From Blastomussa wellsi (Eukaryota; Cnidaria; Anthozoa; Scleractinia; Plerogyridae): a stretch of DNA of 64,000 nt. Positions 62,601 to 64,000 of the stretch are shown here, piece by piece. The notes below the pieces were generated by a model. That model was given only the letters and a program-made list of their open reading frames with translations, did no database searches and had not been told where the DNA came from. A program made the position numbers and the translations under genes. The stretch covers positions 26,290,420 through 26,354,419 of the forward strand of contig OX393566.1 in assembly GCA_947652115.1 (NCBI GenBank), given 5' to 3'. Each line of letters starts with the position of its first letter. Within the stretch, counting starts at the first letter, position 1.

Positions 62601-63917
62601 TTTTTTCTGGAATATTTCTTCTTTGCTTTCCCGTAAAATTCCCGTGAAATCAGCCATTTTCTCCGCAAATTTGTCTCTGCAAATCCCATGAAATTTGACT
62701 TATTTTCCCACTATAGTGATACTGAACCAAAAAGGAACAAGGATAGCTAAGGAGGGGAAAGATTGATACGGATTGCAAATGACAAATTTGAAACATTTAC
62801 CCTACATTTTTCAAAATGTACAAACTATGATAAAGCTCCTTTAAACAGTTACAAGCTGAAGAGGTTTGTTGACTAGAACTTTACCGTGATTGCGGCAGCG
62901 CCTCCCCCAGAGGGGCCAGGTTCTCCTATAGGCCCAGCCTCACCAGGTTCTCCTCTGGGACCTGGGTTACCTGTGGCACCCTACAAAACACAAGTCGCAA
63001 CAGTGATCAGCTACAACAAGCAAACAGCTTCCTTAACAGGAGTTTTCTTTACTGAGGCTTTAAGGTGGCTGAATAATGATGAAGAGAGAGAGGGGGAGGT
63101 GGGGGGGGGGGGCTTCACAAACATAGATAATTATTTAGACACATGAGAAAATGTAGTGAGTGCTGTGGTAAGTTCAGATAGAAAATTAACGACAAATTAT
63201 TACTACTGCTAGAAGAGAATATCATCGAGTAGTTACCGGATCAATTGGCATAATTTTCACTGGTTTGTCCAAGTATAACTTCGGGATAGAGCAGTCAGGC
63301 TGTCTGTGATTGAAAACTGGGGCTTGGTTGGAGGGTCAGCAGTTACCCCTTGAAATGGAAATGCCTTTGGGGGGGGGGGGGGTTGGGAACCAAAAAACAT
63401 TCTGTAAGGAAGGCATGGATAATATAATGTGTGGACATTTGTGGAGATTGTTTACAGTCCATCTCGCGCAGTTTTGGGATTTGTTTACATTTTTGTTTTG
63501 AATTCATTCATACGTTACACTTCGGTCACTGTATACATGTTAGTCCGCCACTACAGGTCATTTCATTTTGGATTGTTTACATTCCATTGTGTGAGACTTG
63601 ATAGACATTGCAGGTGGAGTTTGCGTAGTGCTGGAAATTATCTTTAACAGGAATTTTACCTTAATTTAAACCTTAGAACTTTACTTTTTCTTGATGGAAA
63701 TCACATGTGATTTCTTAAATTAATATTAATTCTTTGAGCAGAAGTTGAAATCATCATTGATAAGTTAGTTGCCTGTGTGAGCGAATAGCCTTGAAATTCT
63801 GGGTCAGTCCCATTACTGAACAGCTAGTTGCTATTCATGATCAGTCTATCTGTCAATACATACTGGGTATCCTTGGGGTCCTTGGGGCCCCTGTGCACCT
63901 GGTTCTCCACGATCACC
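16868..63917 (-). CDS. Fibrillar collagen alpha chain, gene span (65 exons; 5' end outside window)
   Basis: Secreted fibril-forming procollagen chain of the extracellular matrix. From 5' to 3': a collagenous exon, a 21-residue non-collagenous exon, a second short collagenous stretch ending GGGAAAIT, a hinge, a main helix of about 342 consecutive Gly-X-Y triplets ending in [12 protein letters not shown], a telopeptide, and a complete COLFI C-propeptide. All helix exons start with a Gly codon and end on a Y codon. Most are 54 or 45 nt, with a few 99, 108 or 198, the hallmark of fibrillar collagens. No histidine occurs in my helix translation, so the vertebrate KGHR cross-link sites are absent. 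Signal peptide and N-terminal domains (VWC or TSPN type) must lie past 64000. The A/B clade cannot be assigned from the visible part. Confidence 0.95.
17412..17546. repeat. Inverted-repeat element in collagen intron
   Basis: CAAAAGAGGACTTTTTCTGT at the left pairs with the right end TCCTCTATTGCTTTTG. The inner arms CTCATCTAAACATGAGGGGG and CCCTCTCGTGTTTAGATGAG also pair. Confidence 0.7.
17671..17877 (-). CDS. Collagen exon 64: COLFI core with N-glycosylation site
   Basis: 69 codons. [20 protein letters not shown] matches vertebrate [20 protein letters not shown], including the conserved N-x-T glycosylation site and the sixth cysteine. [13 protein letters not shown] matches LLLQGSNEIEIRA. VVTNGCT supplies the seventh cysteine. 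Confidence 0.96.
17945..18182. repeat. 119-bp tandem duplication
   Basis: Two near-identical units begin CACACAAACACGCGCACATG at 17945 and 18064. They lie just upstream of COLFI exon 64's acceptor and have no coding signal. Confidence 0.85.
19212..19292 (-). CDS. Collagen exon 63: COLFI middle
   Basis: 27 codons starting [20 protein letters not shown] and ending in an acidic run, at the place of the vertebrate chain-recognition region. This part is the most variable in the family. A downstream AG could also serve as acceptor. Confidence 0.85.
19547..19650 (-). CDS. Collagen exon 62: COLFI calcium site and chain-recognition start
   Basis: 104 nt, phase 1 to 0. [12 protein letters not shown] aligns with vertebrate YWIDPNQGCNLD: the calcium-ligand positions D, N and D are kept, but the third cysteine is Thr. 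[13 protein letters not shown] keeps cysteines four and five. Confidence 0.94.
19947..20287. mobile_element. Long-hairpin MITE
   Basis: Ends TTTTCTAAACGAGCAGGGGA and its complement, and the centre (GAGAGCTTTGTATGG / CCATACAAAGCTCTC) pairs as well, so about 340 bp form one hairpin between COLFI exons. Confidence 0.8.
20439..20571 (-). CDS. Collagen exon 61: start of COLFI C-propeptide
   Basis: 133 nt, phase 0 to 1. It contains [20 protein letters not shown], equivalent to vertebrate IENIRSPEGS...ARTCRD. The first conserved cysteine is present. The second (vertebrate DLKMC) is replaced: here DLFLDH. Confidence 0.93.
20945..20968 (-). CDS. Collagen exon 60: 24-nt microexon
   Basis: EKESREIK, acceptor CGTTGCAG, donor GTAGGA. 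The charged composition suits the short helical linker before the COLFI domain. Confidence 0.75.
21493..21558 (-). CDS. Collagen exon 59: C-telopeptide region
   Basis: 22 codons containing [19 protein letters not shown], phase 0-0. It lies where BMP1/tolloid cleavage is expected, but no Asp-Asp-like cleavage site stands out. Confidence 0.8.
21839..21868 (-). CDS. Collagen exon 58: helix end to telopeptide
   Basis: 30 nt, [10 protein letters not shown]. Only the first triplet continues the register. Confidence 0.88.
22509..22544 (-). CDS. Collagen exon 57: C-terminal (GPP)4 cap of the helix
   Basis: [13 protein letters not shown] terminal run of Gly-Pro-Pro is the expected nucleation and stabilising cap of fibrillar collagen helices. 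Confidence 0.94.
22847..22864 (-). CDS. Collagen exon 56: main helix, 18-nt microexon
   Basis: GPEGYK, between acceptor TTCTATAG and donor GTAAGT. Confidence 0.85.
23146..23163 (-). CDS. Collagen exon 55: main helix, 18-nt microexon
   Basis: GEPGLQ, between acceptor TTTCACAG and donor GTAACT. Confidence 0.85.
23669..23704 (-). CDS. Collagen exon 54: main helix, 36 nt
   Basis: [12 protein letters not shown]. From here to the helix end, exons shrink to 36, 18, 18 and 36 nt, which together equal 108. Confidence 0.9.
23735..23822. repeat. AAAGGAGCTACGTCA-family MITE, partial copy
   Basis: CAATCCTTCTCAATCTTCCTC and following bases match the conserved interior seen at 28664-28851. The termini are not preserved. 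Confidence 0.45.
24049..24210. mobile_element. MITE with AAGGTGGATTT termini
   Basis: AAGGTGGATTTGCACTGTCG at the left is inverted at the right (CGCGACAGTGGAAATCCACCTT). The inner arms (TGCGTAAACGTTTACGCA) form a near-perfect palindrome. Confidence 0.8.
24613..24666 (-). CDS. Collagen exon 53: main helix, 54 nt
   Basis: [18 protein letters not shown]. Confidence 0.93.
25334..25387 (-). CDS. Collagen exon 52: main helix, 54 nt
   Basis: [18 protein letters not shown]. Confidence 0.93.
25759..25866 (-). CDS. Collagen exon 51: main helix, 108 nt
   Basis: 36 codons, from [16 protein letters not shown] to GLQGPQGQQ; it contains GDKGWTGRP, an unusual tryptophan in the helix. Confidence 0.93.
26424..26477 (-). 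CDS. Collagen exon 50: main helix, 54 nt
   Basis: [18 protein letters not shown]. Confidence 0.93.
27104..27211 (-). CDS. Collagen exon 49: main helix, 108 nt
   Basis: 36 codons, from [18 protein letters not shown] to GPPGIQGEK; donor GTGACT. Confidence 0.93.
27326..27500. repeat. 76-bp tandem repeat containing microexon-like units
   Basis: CTCGAGTCCCTAAAAC recurs at 27331 and 27407 and, diverged, at 27483. On the minus strand the first two units read TTTTAG, GGACTCGAG, GTATTG: a 9-nt Gly-Leu-Glu triplet framed by acceptor- and donor-like signals. Confidence 0.7.
27671..27724 (-). CDS. Collagen exon 48: main helix, 54 nt
   Basis: [18 protein letters not shown], donor GTTAGT. The following intron holds the 76-bp tandem repeat with microexon-like units. 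Confidence 0.92.
27917..28165 (+). mobile_element. tRNA-derived SINE
   Basis: The head has intact A and B boxes (TTAGCTCAGTTGGTAGAGCG, GGGTTCGAGTCCC) and ends GGACCA. It is followed by a non-tRNA body (CAACACTCAGGGTCTTACAA and on to about 28165). The anticodon stem has mismatches, so this is not a working tRNA gene. No 3' tail or target-site duplication could be fixed. Confidence 0.75.
28383..28462 (-). mobile_element. Penelope-like element terminal remnant
   Basis: About 80 bp, including GCTGACGTTTCGAGCGTTAG and GAGCGAATC, also present at 47711-47800 next to the reverse transcriptase fragment. It is therefore a detached end of the same family. Confidence 0.6.
28587..28640 (-). CDS. Collagen exon 47: main helix, 54 nt
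   Basis: [18 protein letters not shown]. Confidence 0.93.
28664..28851. mobile_element. AAAGGAGCTACGTCA-family MITE
   Basis: Inverted ends AAAGGAGTTACGTC and GACGTAGCTCCTT. The interior (reverse complement TACTGAACCAGAAAGGAACG) is shared with 49915-50149 and 62706-62842. Confidence 0.75.
29140..29400. repeat. Dispersed repeat, second locus of the 8030-8345 family
   Basis: GACGGACAACTGGTGTTGG occurs at about 29224 and 29312, with ATTTTTCAGTCATTTTACTG between; this is the reverse orientation of the 8 kb copy. Confidence 0.65.
29512..29619 (-). CDS. Collagen exon 46: main helix, 108 nt
   Basis: 36 codons, from [18 protein letters not shown] to [12 protein letters not shown]; equivalent to two fused 54-nt exons. 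Confidence 0.94.
29690..30040 (-). mobile_element. SINE relative interrupted by another repeat
   Basis: GATGCTAGTCCATCGCAGTG and GAAAGGCACTGTGA are SINE body sequence. From about 29810 it is interrupted by an AAAGGGGCACTGTCA...GGGTCCCTTTAA unit; the SINE resumes with TATCTTGCCC. Confidence 0.5.
30523..30576 (-). CDS. Collagen exon 45: main helix, 54 nt
   Basis: [18 protein letters not shown]. Confidence 0.93.
31273..31326 (-). CDS. Collagen exon 44: main helix, 54 nt
   Basis: [18 protein letters not shown]. Confidence 0.93.
31990..32043 (-). CDS. Collagen exon 43: main helix, 54 nt
   Basis: [18 protein letters not shown]. Confidence 0.93.
32179..32447. mobile_element. MITE, GAGCGGTTTTCA family, copy 2
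   Basis: Termini AGAGCGGCTTTCTATTGAGT and CTTTTGAAACTCGCTCT; the interior carries CCAATCAAACGTAAAACCAA. Confidence 0.75.
32472..32525 (-). CDS. Collagen exon 42: main helix, 54 nt
   Basis: [18 protein letters not shown], donor GTGACA. Confidence 0.92.
32610..32663 (-). CDS. Collagen exon 41: main helix, 54 nt
   Basis: [18 protein letters not shown]. It is separated by only 84 nt from exon 42. Confidence 0.93.
32826..33158. repeat. Nine-unit minisatellite derived from a SINE body
   Basis: Units of 35-38 bp with core CTGGATGGGATGCTAGTCCA followed by TCGCAGGTTACTCCCC. The core matches the SINE relatives at 29710 and 56805. Open frames reading [16 protein letters not shown] repeats are a by-product. 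Confidence 0.9.
33488..33662. mobile_element. MITE with CAGGGCTGTCACTAA termini
   Basis: CAGGGCTGTCACTAA at the left and TTAGTGACAGCCCTG at the right are exact complements; the spacer has paired CCCCGGCTACT/CCCGGCTTCT motifs in direct orientation. Confidence 0.8.
33778..33831 (-). CDS. Collagen exon 40: main helix, 54 nt
   Basis: [18 protein letters not shown]. The following intron carries the minisatellite. Confidence 0.93.
34152..34205 (-). CDS. Collagen exon 39: main helix, 54 nt
   Basis: [18 protein letters not shown]. Confidence 0.93.
34673..34726 (-). CDS. Collagen exon 38: main helix, 54 nt
   Basis: [18 protein letters not shown], with an atypical donor, GTACTA. Confidence 0.9.
34881..35152. 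mobile_element. MITE with AGTGCAGGRCT termini
   Basis: The left end AGTGCAGGACTCAAAACTTA corresponds to the reverse complement of the right end (TTAATTTCAAGCCCTGTAGT) with a few differences. Confidence 0.6.
35457..35510 (-). CDS. Collagen exon 37: main helix, 54 nt
   Basis: [18 protein letters not shown]. Confidence 0.93.
36454..36507 (-). CDS. Collagen exon 36: main helix, 54 nt
   Basis: [18 protein letters not shown]. Confidence 0.93.
37248..37301 (-). CDS. Collagen exon 35: main helix, 54 nt
   Basis: [18 protein letters not shown], with a weak donor, GTTCTT. The intron before it is 102 nt. Confidence 0.9.
37404..37457 (-). CDS. Collagen exon 34: main helix, 54 nt
   Basis: [18 protein letters not shown]. 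Confidence 0.93.
38207..38260 (-). CDS. Collagen exon 33: main helix, 54 nt
   Basis: [18 protein letters not shown]. Confidence 0.92.
38549..39000. mobile_element. 450-bp long-hairpin MITE
   Basis: CTTAAAGTGCACCTAC at the left and GTTAGGTGCACTTTAAC at the right. Arms pair through GCACCAGTTC / GAACTGGTGC and TATTCCTGGGTCGAC / GTCAACCCAGGAATA, the centre lying near 38780. Confidence 0.82.
39090..39850. mobile_element. Non-autonomous element, copy A (about 760 bp)
   Basis: It starts ACTAGTAGTAATCAAAGA, soon followed by GTGCGTTTGACAATTTCG, and ends TTGTCGAACGCAA, an inverted match. The second copy is at 43591-44308. Open frames inside differ between the copies and look non-coding. Confidence 0.7.
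40313..40366 (-). CDS. Collagen exon 32: main helix, 54 nt
   Basis: [18 protein letters not shown]. Confidence 0.93.
40915..40968 (-). CDS. Collagen exon 31: main helix, 54 nt
   Basis: [18 protein letters not shown]. Confidence 0.93.
41705..41927. mobile_element. MITE with GATAGTTGATGATAGTT core
   Basis: AAGCCCCAATCAAAAGGTCA and the complement of CATTTGATGGGGACTT form the termini. ACTATCATG and its complement recur inside. Confidence 0.7.
42071..42115 (-). CDS. Collagen exon 30: main helix, 45 nt
   Basis: [15 protein letters not shown]. Confidence 0.93.
42808..42852 (-). CDS. Collagen exon 29: main helix, 45 nt
   Basis: [15 protein letters not shown], donor GTGTGT. Confidence 0.92.
43301..43354 (-). 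CDS. Collagen exon 28: main helix, 54 nt
   Basis: [18 protein letters not shown]. Confidence 0.93.
43591..44308. mobile_element. Non-autonomous element, copy B (about 720 bp)
   Basis: It shares long blocks with 39090-39850 (ACTAGTAGTAATCAAAGA, CAGTGTTTCGAAAACCACAG, GGTCGACGGAAATGACGTCA). The ends GTGCGTTCGACGATTTC and TTTCGTCGAACGCAA are inverted. Confidence 0.7.
44545..44598 (-). CDS. Collagen exon 27: main helix, 54 nt
   Basis: [18 protein letters not shown], the most arginine-rich helix exon. Confidence 0.93.
45950..46003 (-). CDS. Collagen exon 26: main helix, 54 nt
   Basis: [18 protein letters not shown], donor GTCTGT. Confidence 0.92.
46876..46929 (-). CDS. Collagen exon 25: main helix, 54 nt
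   Basis: [18 protein letters not shown]. Confidence 0.93.
47711..49440 (-). pseudogene. Penelope-like retroelement, decayed copy in collagen intron
   Basis: The 426-codon frame at 48159-49439 carries reverse transcriptase motifs in order: [32 protein letters not shown], the catalytic YIDD, and SLAFLDIKV. Its N-terminal part is missing and the first about 30 codons are probably flanking sequence. Downstream, in other frames, NAIYCIK (48155-48175) and [17 protein letters not shown] (48080-48145) are the start of a GIY-YIG endonuclease, so at least two frameshifts separate it from the RT. 47711-47800 is the element's terminal sequence. Non-functional as it stands. Confidence 0.85.
49466..49519 (-). 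CDS. Collagen exon 24: main helix, 54 nt
   Basis: [18 protein letters not shown], donor GTCAGT. The next intron contains the Penelope-like element. Confidence 0.92.
49595..49754. mobile_element. MITE, GGCCATTTCCGAGTTC family, copy 2
   Basis: Termini GGCCATTTCCAAGTTCTC and GAGAACTCGGAAATGGCC; the interior CATATGAATGGTTTCG is shared with 16125-16301. Confidence 0.8.
49915..50149. mobile_element. AAAGGAGCTACGTCA-family MITE, fullest copy
   Basis: AAAGGAGCTATGTCACGGAA at the left and GTGACGTAGCTCCTTT at the right; the interior includes ATACTAAACCAAAAATGAAC and GGATGGAATAGATT. Confidence 0.78.
50732..50776 (-). CDS. Collagen exon 23: main helix, 45 nt
   Basis: [15 protein letters not shown]. 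Confidence 0.93.
50949..51002 (-). CDS. Collagen exon 22: main helix, 54 nt
   Basis: [18 protein letters not shown]. Confidence 0.93.
51178..51222 (-). CDS. Collagen exon 21: main helix, 45 nt
   Basis: [15 protein letters not shown]. The intron before it is only 115 nt, among the shortest in the gene. Confidence 0.93.
51338..51391 (-). CDS. Collagen exon 20: main helix, 54 nt
   Basis: [18 protein letters not shown]. Confidence 0.93.
52045..52098 (-). CDS. Collagen exon 19: main helix, 54 nt
   Basis: [18 protein letters not shown]. Confidence 0.93.
52207..52341 (-). repeat. Three decayed tandem copies of the end of collagen exon 18
   Basis: Motifs like CCTGAGCTCCTATTGAACCA recur at 52207, 52251 and 52299 and within the true exon from 52342, at spacings of 44, 48 and 43 bp. 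On the minus strand they read [18 protein letters not shown] and a damaged GPTCSIEPQ. None has a good donor. Confidence 0.8.
52342..52395 (-). CDS. Collagen exon 18: main helix, next to exon-derived repeats
   Basis: [18 protein letters not shown], donor GTAAAT. Its last 27 bases are the template for the tandem copies that follow at 52207-52341. Confidence 0.93.
52883..52936 (-). CDS. Collagen exon 17: main helix, 54 nt
   Basis: [18 protein letters not shown]. Confidence 0.93.
53265..53318 (-). CDS. Collagen exon 16: main helix, 54 nt
   Basis: [18 protein letters not shown]. Confidence 0.93.
53455..53600 (-). mobile_element. SINE relative
   Basis: TAGTCCATAGCAGGGTTACC, GGAGAGAGGCACTGTGAGAG and CTTGACCAAGAACACAACAC match the SINE body in reverse orientation. 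Confidence 0.55.
54111..54254. repeat. 72-bp tandem duplication
   Basis: Two units begin AGCGTCATTCTTCAATAACA and AGCGTCGTTCTTCAATAACA and differ by about one base. Confidence 0.88.
54312..54356 (-). CDS. Collagen exon 15: main helix, 45 nt
   Basis: [15 protein letters not shown]. Confidence 0.93.
54802..54870. repeat. (AAT)n microsatellite
   Basis: About 22 uninterrupted AAT units, followed by a short AT run. Confidence 0.97.
55086..55139 (-). CDS. Collagen exon 14: main helix, 54 nt
   Basis: [18 protein letters not shown]. Confidence 0.93.
55474..55671 (-). CDS. Collagen exon 13: main helix, 198 nt
   Basis: 66 codons, the longest helix exon, from [18 protein letters not shown] to [12 protein letters not shown]. 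The size equals 54+54+45+45 and suggests loss of three introns. Adjoining triplets GAKGDRGES place charged residues in clusters. Confidence 0.94.
55825..56105 (-). mobile_element. SINE relative
   Basis: TATTGCTACCCCTGGATGGA, GGTGGAGAGCTGTGATAGTG and CTTGTCCAAGAACACAACAC are diverged SINE body segments. Confidence 0.5.
56197..56295 (-). CDS. Collagen exon 12: main helix, 99 nt
   Basis: 33 codons starting [18 protein letters not shown] and ending GSPGPQGAQ. 99 nt equals a fused 54 plus 45, as also seen in vertebrate fibrillar genes. Confidence 0.94.
56745..56995 (-). mobile_element. SINE relative, head included
   Basis: From GATGCTAGTTCTTCGCAGGG through GAGTGAAGAGAGGCACTAAG to ATCCGGAATCCAGCACACTA and ACCACGCCTC, the reverse complement of the head seen at 9809. 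Confidence 0.6.
57093..57137 (-). CDS. Collagen exon 11: main helix, 45 nt
   Basis: [15 protein letters not shown]. Confidence 0.93.
58275..58328 (-). CDS. Collagen exon 10: main helix, GVPGER motif
   Basis: [24 protein letters not shown] fits the GxOGER class of integrin-binding motifs if the proline is hydroxylated (inference). Confidence 0.93.
58450..58740. mobile_element. MITE, GAGCGGTTTTCA family, copy 3
   Basis: AGAGAGAGTTTTGATTAACT at the left, ACTCAATTGAAAACTGCTCT at the right; the interior GATTGGCTGAAAAAGTGGTG matches copy 1. Confidence 0.75.
59269..59322 (-). CDS. Collagen exon 9: main helix, 54 nt
   Basis: [18 protein letters not shown]. Confidence 0.93.
59620..59730. repeat. 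Short palindromic element
   Basis: TTTAACAATTAGACTACGAG and its complement at the right end (GAGTAGTCTAATTGTTAAAT); the centre pairs around GACTATCC / GAATAGTC imperfectly. Confidence 0.7.
59959..60012 (-). CDS. Collagen exon 8: main helix, 54 nt
   Basis: [18 protein letters not shown]. Confidence 0.93.
60060..60540. repeat. Diverged direct duplication, unit about 295 bp
   Basis: TATGCTGAGTTGGCTAAAATC occurs at about 60150 and 60419, each followed by ATTGTTTTATT, TTCAACAAATTGT and ATTTTACAGCTA. It is intronic and non-coding. Confidence 0.6.
60860..60913 (-). CDS. Collagen exon 7: main helix, 54 nt
   Basis: [18 protein letters not shown]. The first Gly codon is GGG, giving CCCC before the CTA of the acceptor. 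Confidence 0.93.
61156..61209 (-). CDS. Collagen exon 6: main helix, 54 nt
   Basis: [18 protein letters not shown]. Confidence 0.93.
61331..61375 (-). CDS. Collagen exon 5: main helix, 45 nt
   Basis: [15 protein letters not shown], five triplets. Confidence 0.93.
61859..61921 (-). CDS. Collagen exon 4: hinge to main helix
   Basis: 63 nt. [12 protein letters not shown] is out of triplet register; GIKGESGAP then starts the uninterrupted main helix. Confidence 0.9.
62706..62842. repeat. AAAGGAGCTACGTCA-family MITE, left-truncated copy
   Basis: GATACTGAACCAAAAAGGAA, GGATAGCTAAGGAGGGGAAA and the end AAAGCTCCTTT match the fuller copy at 49915-50149. Confidence 0.6.
62885..62980 (-). CDS. Collagen exon 3: minor helix and start of hinge
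   Basis: 32 codons: eight regular triplets starting [15 protein letters not shown], then [14 protein letters not shown], where the Gly-X-Y register ends. The length, 96 nt, is not a multiple of 9, unlike main-helix exons. Confidence 0.87.
63237..63299 (-). CDS. Collagen exon 2: non-collagenous insert
   Basis: Acceptor CACAGACAG, donor GTAACT, 63 nt, phase 0-0. It reads [20 protein letters not shown] plus Pro. It has one cysteine and no Gly triplets. An acceptor four bases upstream would hit a stop, which supports this start. It was recognised only from splice signals and phase, so it is less certain than its neighbours. Confidence 0.6.
63864..63917 (-). CDS. Collagen exon 1 in window: N-terminal minor helix
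   Basis: [18 protein letters not shown]. It precedes the non-collagenous exon, so it belongs to a short N-terminal helix, not the main one. Confidence 0.88.
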
Positions 63918-64000
63918 CTAAGGAGAAAAAAATCAAGTTATGAGAAGAGGAAACCAAATGGTATGCATAGTGTAAGATCAACAACATCATGAGAGGACCA

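Overview
The window is animal nuclear DNA. It has short coding exons with GT-AG introns, dense interspersed repeats, and no operons or ribosome binding sites. The gene content (a fibrillar collagen, a GULP1/CED-6 adaptor, a PAGR1 subunit) fits a metazoan. The repeat landscape (many short foldback elements, tRNA-derived SINEs, a Penelope-like element) and the plain fibrillar collagen with a reduced cysteine set suggest an anthozoan cnidarian such as a stony coral. The species assignment is inference; nothing in the window names the organism.

Three genes can be supported. (1) Positions 18-3931, plus strand: the 3' part of a GULP1/CED-6-like engulfment adaptor, covering the end of the PTB domain, a coiled coil and an NPF/DPF-rich tail; its 5' exons lie left of the window. 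(2) Positions 11379-14883, minus strand: a complete three-exon PAGR1 homologue, the small acidic subunit of PTIP/MLL3-MLL4 histone methyltransferase complexes. (3) Positions 16868-63917, minus strand: one large fibrillar collagen gene filling three quarters of the window. I read 65 exons (1373 codons). They encode a short N-terminal collagenous stretch broken by a 21-residue non-collagenous exon, a hinge, an uninterrupted main Gly-X-Y helix of about 1,026 residues, a telopeptide and the complete COLFI C-propeptide to the stop. The signal peptide and N-terminal domains are beyond position 64000.

Between and within the genes: 3932-11378 is intergenic or untranslated and full of repeats; 12308-12507 is a 200-N assembly gap inside PAGR1 intron 2, flanked by 297-bp inverted arms; 14884-16667 separates PAGR1 from the collagen 3' end. 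The collagen introns hold a decayed Penelope-like retroelement, several families of short inverted-repeat elements, SINEs, a nine-unit minisatellite that looks like an amplified piece of a SINE, and two places where collagen-exon-like sequence has been tandemly copied.

The three genes show no sign of working together. GULP1 acts in the cytoplasm at endocytic membranes, PAGR1 in the nucleus, and the collagen is secreted to the extracellular matrix. I found no convincing new gene system. The most unusual items are the six-cysteine C-propeptide, the exon-derived tandem repeats, and the large palindrome around the gap. All coordinates and translations were read by eye; alignments to families are from memory.
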